The position numbers and the translations under genes are program-made. This document shows positions 28,080-38,407 of a stretch of 64,000 bases of DNA, one piece after another. The notes beneath the pieces are model-generated. The model searched no databases. It saw nothing but the letters and a program-made list of their open reading frames with translations, and was not told the DNA's origin. This stretch comes from Lagopus muta (lineage: Eukaryota > Chordata > Aves > Galliformes > Phasianidae). Numbering within the stretch: position 1 is the first letter of the stretch; each line of letters opens with the position of its first letter. Where the stretch lies: NCBI RefSeq assembly GCF_023343835.1, contig NC_064448.1:13795531-13859530 (forward strand), read 5' to 3'.

Positions 28080-29300
28080 GCCAAACGCTGCTATCTCGGA
28101 ACGCCGAGCACGCCGAGGGAAAGGCGGCCGAGCGGAGCCCGCAGCCCGGCTGTCACCACGGCGGCCCGCCGCCAGCGCCCGGGGACGTCCCGGAGCTTTT
28201 CCTCCTCCCGGCACAGCCCGCACACGGCGGTGGCCCCACGGCGCCGCCCGCGCGCTGCCGCTCGCCCTACCGGCGGGACGCGCCCGCTAACGGCCGGCCG
28301 GGACGGGCAGCCCCAGCCCCGCGGCCGCCGCTCCCCGCCGGCACGGCCCCCACCCTCTCCCCGCCGCCCCGGCGGAGCCGCCGCTCGGCACCCGCAGCCC
28401 AGCCGCCCCGGGGCGCCTCGAGCATCCGGGCGGAGCGCGGGCCGGCCGCGCGGAACCCCGCATGGCTCCCGACACGGCCGGCCGCGGCGCTCACCTGGCC
28501 CGCAGGTACCTCCGCCTCCCCGGCCGCCGCGGCATGTGGGGCCGCTCTGCGCCTGCGCGCCGTGCTGTGGGAATGCGCGTGCGCAAGGGTCGCGCGGGGG
28601 CTCAGGACTACAAACAAGATGGCGGCCGCACCGCGAGGAGGCGGCAGCGCCGTCTTACGGGCAGTCCGGGAACTCTCGGCGCCGCCTTCCGCCCGCAAGC
28701 CCGACCGGCCCCGCCCTGCCCCGCCCCGCCCTGCCCGGCGCCGAGGCGATGCTAGAGGTCGCTGGCGTAGGTCGGGCGGGCCTCGCGGCCTTTCCGTGGG
28801 GCGCGGCGCGGCGCGGGTCCGGCCCGGAACGCGAGCTGGAGGCTCGGGGCGGTGCCGGGAGGCACGGAGCGCGGATGGGAAGCCGGCACCCCTTGGCTTT
28901 GGAACGCCTGGGCTTTGTCCGCGCCGATTCTCGCTCCTTTCCACGTGTGAGGTTCTGGCAACGCACGGCCGCCCTGAGCAGCCCGCCTGACGGCAGCCCG
29001 GTGCCGCGTTCCTTCCGCAGCCGCACCCGGCTCCGCTCCACACAGCGCGGCTGCCCGCGCTGACCTTAACCTTAGTACAAACACTGTCTCGCCCCAAGCG
29101 TTCCGGTTTCTGGTGCCACCCAGCGGTGCCGCTGCTCGGCTCCTAGTGAGGCTGCGGCTGCGCCCGGTGCTGGGCCGTGGCGGAACGGAGGGGCTGCGGG
29201 CGGCGATTGGCGCTGTGCTCCCGGCCACTGCTGGGGTCAGCCGGCCCCGCTGGGTGCTCGGTGCTCCTGGGCTCTCGCGTCACTGCTGTAAAGCGCTATG
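28080..29300. promoter_or_regulatory. NDRG3: CpG island, NDRG3 promoter region
   Basis: A dense CpG, GC-rich block stands out sharply from the AT-richer flanks. It includes a YY1-type AAGATGGCGGC at 28616-28626 and an NRF1-like TGCGCGTGCGCA at 28574-28585, with a second NRF1-like TGCGCCTGCGCG about 26 bp to the left. GC boxes of the CCGCCC type cluster at about 28710-28740. I see no TATA box. The island sits where the 5' end of NDRG3 is expected, and a good minus-strand splice donor lies inside it. Long open frames across the island on both strands come from low stop-codon frequency in GC-rich DNA and are not called as genes. Confidence 0.8.
28495..28620 (-). other. NDRG3: Probable NDRG3 non-coding exon 1
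   Basis: On the minus strand the sequence reads GCGGGCCAG then GTGAGC, a strong splice donor, placing the exon's 3' end at 28495. The 5' end is only an estimate: the YY1 element at 28616-28626 usually lies just downstream of a TSS in such promoters, so transcription probably starts within a few tens of bases of 28620. No coding start is required here because the ATG is in the exon at 5113-5218. An alternative donor (GAG then GTACCT, about 13 bp upstream on the minus strand) is possible. Confidence 0.55.
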
Positions 29301-30685
29301 AAATCCCGCCGTCTCACAGCGCTGCCTGCTGGGACTTCACCGCATCCTCAGTTAACTCTAGAGATTTCCCACGTCATGTGCAGCCCGTGATTGCTGGGCG
29401 AGCCCGTGGAGATAAGGCAGATAAAAGATCCAGCCCCGAACTCCACCTATAGGCACTTGTCTCCAGCTGTTTCCCTGCACGTTTTCTTCAATTGGGCTAA
29501 GAAGGAATGTGACTTTTGGCCATTACCTTGTAATTGTAGAACGATGAATTTATTGACACTCTTATTTCGTTTTGGCAATTTTTTTTTCATATAAAAAAAT
29601 GTAAAGAGAAACATGCCTGGTGGCTGCTGGCTTCTTGCATGGGCCCAAGTGTACCTCCAGCTCCCTGTGAGCACTCTATGCATTCCTGGGCTACCAGGAA
29701 CGAGAGGAGAGGTACAGATCTGCACAGGCGCTGTACTTGGAGAGGTTTGATGCCCCTCCTTACGTCTGTAGGTATTATGTGGCCGAGGTTGGGTGGAGGT
29801 GGGAAGAGGTAAATTCCCCCACAAGGCTGTACTACCATTGTAACATGCCTGCAGCCTAGGAAGTCTTCAGGCCCTATGGCATGGCCAGTCCCACCTGCTC
29901 ACATGCAGGACCCAGCAGAAGGCTGCAGGATTCCTTAAACTGAGTTCATACCACCTCCTCCCCATGTGTCTTTGGTTGACCTGTGCATTTTTACTGCAAT
30001 TGCTCAGAAGGGACCGCTCATACTTTTTCCCAGGGAAGACACCAACAAAAATGACTCCTCTTGGAACTGGTTTACAAAACCATACAGTCGTGCTGGGGAT
30101 TTAATGCAGTCATAACCATGTTGCAAGCACATGAGGGCTGAGAAACTGCTTGCTCTCAGGCTGCGAAGGCAGGCAGGGCTGTGGTTCCACAGCAGTCCTT
30201 CAGCTGTGTGCTGATGCAGAGCCTTGTAGGCTGCTGGCACTGCGCAGATGGGGCTCTCAGGTGAGATCTGGATGGGCCTCCTGACTTCAAACCATGAGAA
30301 TGTGGGCGGCTGTTTATTTCTGAACAGGCACAGTGTAACTGCAAACTTTCTCATGTCAACCTAAATTCTTCAAAAGGCATCAGCAGAATGTTTTTTTCTT
30401 GCCAAAACCTACAGTTTACACAGAGAGATCTAGAACAGTCGCATAGAAGCAAGCACTCTACCCATCCAGATCTGCACATCAGAATGCTAAGACAGCCTTG
30501 AGATGATATATTTTAATTAATTAATGTTTAAGACTTATAGAAAAGTAAATCATTCCCTACTGAGTGATAATGGGGTCTTAAAGCAATGTAACCCTCATCC
30601 ACCACTTGTACAACATACACATTTAGTGTAGCAAAATGCTTGGAGTGCCTGTTTGCATTCAGAGAAACGTATTTAGAAAATAAGA

Positions 30686-31411
30686 ATGGCTAAAATCTGT
30701 CCTGTCTCTGAAACATCTCTTATGTCCAATCCAAGTCAGATTTTCCAAAATACTGCTTTTCTTCATCACAGTCAAGAGATGGTAGGGCATCTCTGCGTGT
30801 TTGCATCAGCTCTCTCAAAGGAGAGAGTGTCTGCCAGAGATATCAGCTCTGACAAAACAGATTCCCTTCCAAATAATCTAATTCATCTCGAAGGCTGCTG
30901 TGAGTGGACTGCTTCTGCAGGTAGCTCAGAATCTCTTTCTAACATTTCTCCTTCTGATAGGTTTTGTGACAGTGCAGAAAGAAACACACAGTGTATGCAG
31001 CTGCAGTGCAAGGTTATGGGAGCCTACTCCATTCTCTGTCCCACAGGAGACTCATTTGAATCATGGCAGGCTGCCCTGGATGACGATTGGCTTGTTTTTA
31101 CCAAGCACCAAGTAGGGACAGCAGGGTTCAGGGAGCAGCTTGTGAAGAGCTTCGGGCTGAGCTCAGCAGGCATCTTTATTTCTATTGCAGCAGATAGGGG
31201 AGCAGCGGGCTACAACATAGCTGTGCCATTCCTCCACACACCTCATCAGGTTCATTCAAACCCACCGACACAGCGTGTCATCCCTTGGCTTTGTGCAGAG
31301 CAAAGGTGCCTGGAAGCAGAGGGCAGAGCTTCCCCAGCAGCAGCAGCTGCAGCCTGCTCACACACAGGCGCTGCCTGCAGTTCTGCCTTGCCGGCATGGA
31401 GCTCCTACTGA
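30686..31411 (+). other. Unassigned 241-codon ORF, coding status doubtful
   Basis: This is the longest open frame in the window outside CpG islands. It begins with ATG in an acceptable context (AGAATGG) and encodes 241 residues. The N-terminal half is Ser-rich, the middle contains an ordinary mixed-composition stretch, and the end has an Ala-rich run followed by Cys/Ala/Ser residues. I recognise no domain, signal peptide or membrane segment. There is no obvious homologue, and no nearby promoter feature or splice pattern supports it. It could be a chance frame, part of a non-coding RNA, or a lineage-specific gene. I rank chance highest. Confidence 0.15.
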
Positions 31412-34400
31412 CTCTGTTTCTCAAGCGCCCTGCAAAGATGTGGAAGGCATGAGTGGTCATCTTCAGCCACGGGTGGGGAATGAAGAAAATGTGCCCCGTG
31501 AGGCCAGAGGGAGTTGGAGGATGGTAAGCCCTGAAGGGCCCAGTAATGCAAGAGGACCTGATGGAAGGACATGCGTTTTCCAAAGCAGTGCACTGCTCAA
31601 GTCTGGGCAGTGTGTGGCACGCAGGCACTGAAGGAAGGCCAGGGCCTGAGCCTGCTGCTCCCAGCACTCACACAAAAGGCAGCTCCTTTGCTACAAGACA
31701 GAGCAAGAAGAAGGCGCTAATGTTGATGGTCTGATGGCAGGATTGCAAAGTTCCTCTCCACAAAGCTTGTCTTTTTATATCAAAGCCAAGAGATTCACTT
31801 ACGTCTTTGTGGGGCTTTAATGCAAGTGAAACAGTTGAAAGAAGCACTCGTTTCATTGGCACCTTGAAAAACACTTTCCACATAATCACTGCACATGCAT
31901 TGTACTCACTGTTGGGAAGTGTAAGTGGGCCAGCACTGCTTCACAGCACAGAAGAAGGGCACAGTATGAAGTGGGGGGTAGACAGCTTATGGCTGGGGTA
32001 CAGAGCAGTATGAAAGGATCACTGACCCACACAGCAGCTGCACAGACTGTGGGAGACGCTTCCTCTCACTTCAGCATGGTGCCCATCTCTGCCCAGCTCT
32101 ATGAGCATACAGGGAGAGCTCTGTGTCTTCCAGCCTAGAAAACAGCCCACACTGTGTTTCCATTATTTCCTTCATAAAAGCATGCTTTTTTCTTCTGTAA
32201 TTGCTTAATGCAATCTGAAAATATGGCTGCGTATCAGTGGAAGTAATGGGAAATGTCAGAGCCTAAATGGTGGGCGTCATTTTAAAATAGCTTTACCTGA
32301 AAAGTTCTAGGTGGGACAACAACACCGGGTTGCAATTAAGGGACAGAAGAAAATCTTCACAGGACGGTGGGGGTATTGTTTTGAAGCAGAAGAGCAGGCT
32401 GAGGAAGTGGCTGAGATGTCTGAATTAAAGGCTTACATATATGTTCATATACAGTGACTGTTGTGCTGATAGATGTGCGTGTTATATGCATTTAAATGAT
32501 ACAACATTGTGCGTAAATTACGTATGTACGACGCATTATATGTTTCTTGTTAGTGTTGCATTTTCTGTGTTGTGTGTTATTACGTATTATGCATACATGT
32601 GCTGTCTGCACAATACAGAGAACAGATGTATTGAGTGAACTGAACCCACGGTCCTGGAAGCTGAGTAGTTTGGATTGGAGCTTACAACTAGAACTGTGTC
32701 AATGTGTGCAAAATAATTAGGCAGATAAAATGCGGACGACAGAAGACAGCCAAGGAAATGCAAGATGCAGCGTAATTAGGGGCTGCCAAAATGCGTACAG
32801 AATGGAGGAGCAGCTGGACACAGGCAGGTGAGAGCCCACGTCTGTCTGCTATCCACGTGCACAGGAGGTCATGCTGAGAGAAAAAGTGGAAGGCTTTGGG
32901 GAAGGCAGCTTTGTGGTGTTTACTACAAAAGTGCTTAGGGTTGTTCTGGTGCTGAGAGCTCTCTTTATGGGGAATGAGTCAGCCACAAAACCCACTTCAA
33001 CCTGAAATCAGAAGAAATCCTAAGATAGATTGTTCGTAAGAAGGAATTGCCAGCACCAGATCATGTTCACTCCTGGGCTGCAGACTAAACAAGAGATGAG
33101 TCACACACCTGCTTATGTAACCACAACCCCAGAGCTCCTTGATAAAACAGGGATAGAACAAGGCAAATTTGTGCTGAGCTCTGCTCCGAGCTCTGAGGGG
33201 ATCTGGGGAGCTGCACACCGCTGATTTTCACGTCTCTGTCAGGCAAACGTATGGAAACTATAACAGGGAACTGATCGAAATTTGGAAAAGTAGGGTGAAA
33301 TTGTGCTGAGTCACTGCTGCGGTCCGACCCCAGCAGGCTCAGCTGCACCCAGCTGCTCACTCACCCCCACCAACCCATGCGAGAGAGAACCAAGGAGGCC
33401 AAAGTGTGAGACCATGTGGGTTTGGATGAGGACAGTTCAGGTAAACAGAAGCGGTGTGCATAAGGAAAGCAAAATGAGGAATCCATTGCGACTTCCCCCC
33501 AGCTGGTAGAGGTGCAGCCACCTCCAGGCCAGCAGGATCCACCAGGTCTCGGGGTTCCTGGGCACTGTAGCTCCTCCTCCTTTCCCCCCATAGCATAATA
33601 CAAGACTGCCAAAACAATGACAGTCTTCTTGATTTCAGAGAGGGTTAACTGCCTCGCCAACATAGCAGAGGGGCTGGAGCTCCAGCAGGTGTGAAGGCAG
33701 GGGTTGCAGGGGCTGCATGAGGCAGCAGGGCTGGGACTGAGCCCTGTCCATCCGTCCTGGCCAGGGTGATGTATGGCAGTGCCTGGGGGACTCTGCCTGC
33801 TGACAGAGGTGACAGGGTGGTGCTTCAGTGCACTGCAGGTTACAACTGCAATAGGCATCATCATAATTAATATCAGTACCAGCGTACCTGGTGGTTGCAA
33901 TATACGAAATGTGTGGTCCGTACAAACGACTGTGCTGAACTGTAAGCTGCAATCAAAGCTCTGTTTCTGTGCACAATCCAATCACAAGTTCACAGAACAG
34001 CTCAGGCTGGAGGCATCTCTGGAGAACCGCCCGCAGGGGGAGCAGCTGCTGGGCAGGATGAGGTTCCCACCAGGTGCAGCAGACCCCGGGCACAGCACAG
34101 TGCCCCGAGTGCAGCCCATCCACTGTTTGACCAGCAAACTTTTTCCTGCTGCTGTCCTTTTCTTACAGCAGGATCCCAGGCTGAGTTTCTAGTTCATCTC
34201 TGAAAAGGAAATATCAGCCACCAACTTGAGGATATGCCACAATTTACTGACAATGACAAGATTTCCTGGAATATTCTCTTTGGCTGGAGGACCATCCCAG
34301 CGTCTGTCCATCCCACCTCCTAACAGCAGAGATGCTCCCGTCCTCCCGGCACCGTGGTGGCCATTCCCTGGGCTCTCTCCAATGTGTCTGGGTCTCTGTG

Positions 34401-34735
34401 TTACCGGGGAAACCACACCTGGACGTTGTGGCCTCACGAGGGCAGAGTAGGTGGGAATGGAAAAGTGACCTCAAGCTGCTGGCAGCACTTCTCCTAACAC
34501 AGCCCAGGGATGAGCGATGCTCAGTGAGAGCTGAGGAAGAAGAGCTGTGCAGAGCCTCAGCTGCTCCCCACCAGCACCTTCCATCCCCACGCTGTCCCCA
34601 GGTGAGGTTGGGCTGCCCGCTCAGCAGTGGGGCTGAGTGCAGTGCTGTGTGCTCTCCGGCACCCAGCTGCTCCCACAGGACCTGGCTCAGCCATTCCCCT
34701 CCTCAGTGTCCCACGGTGGCTGGACCTTGCGATAC

Positions 34736-35062
34736 TCATTGGGCTCCTGGTGCCAGGAGAGGCCGCAGACTCACTGGTGGGGGCATCTGGAGACGCTGTG
34801 CTCCTTGTGCCTGGATGAGACCCTGAAGGACCAATGGGGAGATGTTCTTTCCCAGCACTGGATCCTTCCCCAGGTCTGGCAGACCAAGGAGTCCTTTGGG
34901 GTGTGTGTCATGAGGCTCAGGAGGGAAGCAATGGGCCCTGGTGGTGTCCCAGCACTGGATGCAGCTCCTGCAGAAGGTGTGCCTGCCTATGCGAGCCATG
35001 TCTGCCAGTGGGCAGAGACAGATGGGACATGTCTCCTCCTCAGGGCCCTCCACCAACTGCAC
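34736..35062 (-). pseudogene. Topors-like RING-finger fragment, probably degenerate
   Basis: The minus-strand frame starts MQLVEGPEEETCPICLCPLA. It continues with HTFCRSCIQCW, a RING-finger half very like the Topors-type E3 ubiquitin ligases, which are present in several copies in bird genomes as I recall. CPIC supplies zinc ligands 1 and 2, and H plus C-x2-C supply ligands 4-6. The ligand-3 position is Gly (GRHTFC where CxHxFC is expected). After RAHC the final C-x2-C pair is lost: the frame reads FPPEP. The rest of the 108-residue frame is unlike any known domain, and a Ser/Pro-rich stretch is open in another frame. I infer a decayed copy. A divergent functional gene with unseen exons is less likely. 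Confidence 0.5.
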
Positions 35063-35229
35063 CTGTACCTCCTGGCAGCTCCTCCTGACTGACTCCTAGC
35101 TGCAGCTGCGCTAGCATTGAGGTGCTCAGAAAACAGACTCACTGGAGGCTGCCTCTCACAGAGCAATCAGCAGTGTCTGGGCCTCAGCACCCCGTGTGTT
35201 GCTGACAGTGATGGACACTTCGTGTGCCA

Positions 35230-35395
35230 CTTGCAGGAGCTCTGACGTCTGCTGTTCCTTGAGCAGGATCCTCGGTCACTTGCAATCCACTTGCAGGGCG
35301 TTGATGTCTCATGTACAGCTGGCAAGGCCTTGATATCTCATGTTCCATCCGGGGAAGGCACTGATGTCTCAAGAGCTGCCAGCAGGACTCAGAAG
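35230..35395. repeat. Degenerate ~30-bp tandem repeat
   Basis: The phrase TGATGTCTC or a close variant recurs at about 35242, 35302, 35331 and 35362, that is at spacings of about 29-31 bp or twice that. Flanking words such as CCACTTGCAG also recur (about 35228 and 35288). This looks like an old minisatellite. It lies just upstream, on the minus strand, of the RING fragment. Confidence 0.45.
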
Positions 35396-35996
35396 AGGGC
35401 AGAACACTCTGGGTATCTGTACCCTGAGCCACCTATATATATATCCATCCACTCCGTTGTGAAGTCACGGGATGACAGCGACTCCCCAGTGGTATCACAA
35501 GGCACACAGATGTAGATTTTTTTTCTGCTAGTTGTCATGCTAATAATAGTTTTGATGTTTGCCTGCCAGAACCCTCCTAAGAAATTCCATGGGGCAGTTC
35601 CACAGACACTGAGAAACAAACAGCTGCTTGAAGCAACGAGCTTTGTTGCTGGGACATTCCCAATGAGCTGAAGTCAGTTGGGAAAGGAGCTGTTGTGATA
35701 GAGAAACTTACAATATGAAGTATTACACGCACAGTATTATATTTCCCATAACATAATATATGTGGGAAAAACAAGCAATTGTGATTACACTCTTTATTAC
35801 AATGAAACTTGAAATTGATGTAAATGTAAATGTAAAAGTACAAGCTTGTATTGGTTCTGGCCTGAAGTCCTCAAGGACCTGTAATAATGAGTCAGCAATA
35901 GCAAATGATCACCTCTGCCAGTCTGAGACTGCAATCTGACATAGAATGTAATTAATAGGAACTGTGAATTCTACAGTTTCAGTGGTCCTAATTCTA

Positions 35997-36035
35997 AATC
36001 ACAGAATCAGAATCAACAAGGTTGGGAAAGACCAC
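35997..36035 (-). mobile_element. Short CR1 3'-end remnant
   Basis: The sequence AATCACAGAATCAGAATCAA followed by AAGGTTGGGAAAGACCACC is the reverse complement of a CR1 3' tail. Only about 40 bp can be recognised, so the subfamily cannot be given. Confidence 0.6.
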
Positions 36036-36879
36036 CCCTGAAGAGCAGCTGGGCACTTGAGAACACAGGACATCCTGAAGATGCCAAACAAGAGCAAACC
36101 AAGAAACTGAAGAACAATGAAGCAGGGCAGACTGGGTGGGATTGGAGGCAGAACCCAGGCTTCAGCACTTTTAGAGCTCTGGGAGTGCTCCTTTGCCCTT
36201 TCCCCTTTGCTTACTTACACTCACCCCATAGGGAAAGCACTGGTTTGCCACTGGTCTGCTCCCTGTGTGCCCCTACCAGCAACATCTCACTTTCATAATC
36301 ATCCCCTGTGGCTTTCAGGTTTGCAGTCCCCTGAGGCCCCTTCACTCCTCTCCAGCCCCACAGTCCCCAGCTGCCACAATCACATCCCCACCTCCCTCCT
36401 GCCCACAGCCCCAACCAGGGCATTGGCAGTGCCTTCAAGGCAAGTGGGATCCTGCCAACAACAGCAGATGTAAAGCACAGGGGTGCCTGCTCCTTACAGA
36501 TCCCCTAAGAAAGGGACTCAGATTCTGCAAGGCGTTTATTAAAAACAAAACAAAACACGCTGGAGACAACATGAGGAAAAAAAGAACAACATAATCTTAC
36601 ATTCCTTGAAATATTGGAAAGAAGTCATGCAGCATTGCACAGACCTTGAGACAGGACATGGCATGCTGCTCAGGCTCTGCCAGACTAGGACTTTACCTGC
36701 ACTGTGGTCTTGAGTATTCCTCTGGGGTTTTCCCAGGAGTACACAACTAGATCCATCATTCCTGCAACTGAACAAAAACGTGTTTAGTGAAAACACACTG
36801 CTTCACTCTAAGATAAAGCCAAAGCAGTGTCATTGCCAGGTGCACAGCAGAGCTGCCTGCAGGTGTCCCCATGCAATGA

Positions 36880-36917
36880 ACTGGGAAGCTTGTCCTGCAC
36901 TGGGAAGTTTGTCCTGC
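36880..36917. repeat. 19-bp tandem duplication
   Basis: Two adjacent units, ACTGGGAAGCTTGTCCTGC and ACTGGGAAGTTTGTCCTGC, differ at one base. It is a local duplication with no associated gene. Confidence 0.8.
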
Positions 36918-38249
36918 ACCTGCTTGGGGTCACCGAGCCCTCGATGTGTGATGGTCACTCGGCCAGCATCAGCACGGATAGCTGGGATGGAGATCTTGCA
37001 CAGTGCTCCAGCAGCAGCCTTACTGTGCCCGTGCTGGTTTTGGGGAGTGTTATTTTTTCTCACAGTACTTCCTGCTGTGCTGTGGCTTGGTTTTGTGATG
37101 AAAACAGCGTTGAAAACACACAGATGTAGCTGCAGCTCAGCAGTGCTTACACAGTTAAGTGCTTACAGAGCATGCTGTAGGTGCACAGCTGGGAGGGCAC
37201 ACAGCCAGGACAGCTGGGATGTTCCAGATCATACGGTGCCGTGCTCTGCAAGAGAAGCAGTGGGGAGCTTTTCCAGGGGAAAAAAACTGCTGCTATGCAT
37301 TAGTTGCAGTGGTATACAATTGCATTTTGCACCATGAGCTCTTCTGGAGTAGTTTTCTCAAGGGGAGGAGGGTTTGTGCTTTTTGAAAAATATGTATTTC
37401 CTCTTTTTCCTTATCTATCTGCCGTAATACCAACCCTCACACTTTCTAACCGTCACCTTTCCCATCCTCCTCCCCCTTCCCGCAGGGCGGAGCAGAGCGG
37501 CTGCTGGGCCTGCCTGCCAGGGGAGCACAGCAGCGCCTGTGACGGGACAGCCAGCCCCGCAGCGACTGCTGCATCCGTGGCGTGAGCTTGCTAGAAGGGA
37601 GAGACAGCGATGTTAACATTGCTGGCGCTCTAACGGGGGTACCGTGAGAACGGCGAAGTGCGCGAATCCCGAGGCAGAAAATCCCCGCACGGCAAACTGC
37701 ACCGACCTGGCAGCCAGCGCACGGCAGCGGCGGGCAGCCCGGGGCCATTAACGTCCATTGGGAAAAGCGCACGTGGTGCAAAGGGAGAGAGCAGAGCTGC
37801 CTCACCGGGCGCTGCTGCGGGTGAATTCTCCTCTTTCCGCTCCGGGGTGACGCGGGCGGTGACCTGCGGACCGCATCGAGGGGCCGAGCGCTTGGAGGCT
37901 GCTTGTGGGGTGACGGCGTGCCCTCGTGCGACCCCGCCCGAGCCCGGGGGCCGCAGCGCCTGTCGGAGCGGCAAAGGACGGCGGCGTTCCGCGGAATGGG
38001 GTGCCGAAAGAGGGCGGCCTCGGGCGGGGCGGGTGATGCGGGCGCGTCCCCTTTAAGAGGAAGAGGACGGCGGAGGCGACGGGGACCGCCGCGGCGAGCC
38101 GCGCACGCGCACAGCTTTTCCCCGCGACTTATTTGGCGCTGCCCGCAGCGGGAGCCGTGCGCTCGGGTGGGGAGTTGCAGGACAGAGCGGGCGCGCGCGT
38201 GCGCAGAACTCCGTAGGGCCCGGCCGCCCGCCGCGCTCTTTGTGGCGCT

Positions 38250-38407
38250 GCCGGAAGCGGCCGCGGGTTGCGGAGCGGGGCGGCTTGGAGCGGCGTCTCC
38301 CCGTGTCGCCTCAGCCGCCGCGGGCACCATGGAGCCGGCGGTCTGAGGGCGGAGCGGCCGGCCCTGCCCTGCCCGGTCCGACATGCCCGCCGGGCCCTTC
38401 GGCGCAG
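38250..38407 (+). other. RALGAPB: RALGAPB non-coding exon 1 (5' end approximate)
   Basis: The exon ends at a strong donor, GGCGCAG then GTAAGG at 38408. It would be spliced to the acceptor at 43749-43750. The 5' boundary is an estimate based on the ETS-type element, which usually lies close to the start site. The exon contains two upstream ATGs: ATG at 38329 in an excellent context (GCACCATGG) that stops after five codons, and ATG at 38383 that runs across the splice junction. Neither is in frame with, or continues into, the RALGAPB reading frame. Confidence 0.7.
38329..38346 (+). other. Upstream ORF MEPAV in RALGAPB exon 1
   Basis: A five-codon frame with a TGA stop at 38344-38346. Its ATG sits in a near-perfect Kozak context (CACCATGG), so scanning ribosomes should often initiate here, followed by possible reinitiation downstream. 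Whether it is in the transcript depends on the true TSS, which is inferred. Confidence 0.5.

Larger units (their letters stand above)
5219..28494 (-). other. NDRG3: NDRG3 first intron (about 23 kb)
   Basis: This is the large non-coding stretch between the start-codon exon and the CpG-island promoter. All open frames are short or compositionally unconvincing. The longest outside the CpG island is 173 codons at 20821-21342 (+); it has no domain I recognise. The intron contains a CR1 copy at 8893-9271 (-), a degraded CR1 tail at 14371-14630 (+) and a T25 tract at 20378-20402. A+C-rich simple stretches lie at about 17020-17055 and 20470-20490. I cannot exclude extra non-coding first exons or enhancers, which need transcript or conservation data. 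Confidence 0.65.
29301..37479. other. Intergenic interval between NDRG3 and RALGAPB
   Basis: About 8 kb between two divergent CpG-island promoters. There is no spliced gene I can recognise. It contains the 241-codon ORF at 30686-31411, a Topors-like RING fragment at 34736-35062 (-), a degenerate ~30-bp repeat at 35230-35395, a short CR1 tail at 35997-36035 and a 19-bp tandem duplication at 36880-36917. The remainder (29301-30685, 31412-34735, 36036-37479) holds nothing I can name. Confidence 0.6.

Noticed and set aside
27646..29228. Several long ORFs (up to 322 codons) on both strands in the first CpG island
   Set aside because: GC-rich DNA has few stop codons. The products are Arg/Pro/Ala-rich in every frame and overlap each other, with no domain; they are promoter-composition artefacts.
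33361..33981. 206-codon minus-strand ORF
   Set aside because: Mixed composition with no recognisable domain, and it overlaps several equally plausible frames. I could not link it to the RING fragment upstream.
33985..34025. CACAGAACAGCTCAGGCTGG, reminiscent of a CR1 tail in reverse
   Set aside because: Only about 25 bp resemble CR1, without the terminal repeat; too little to call.
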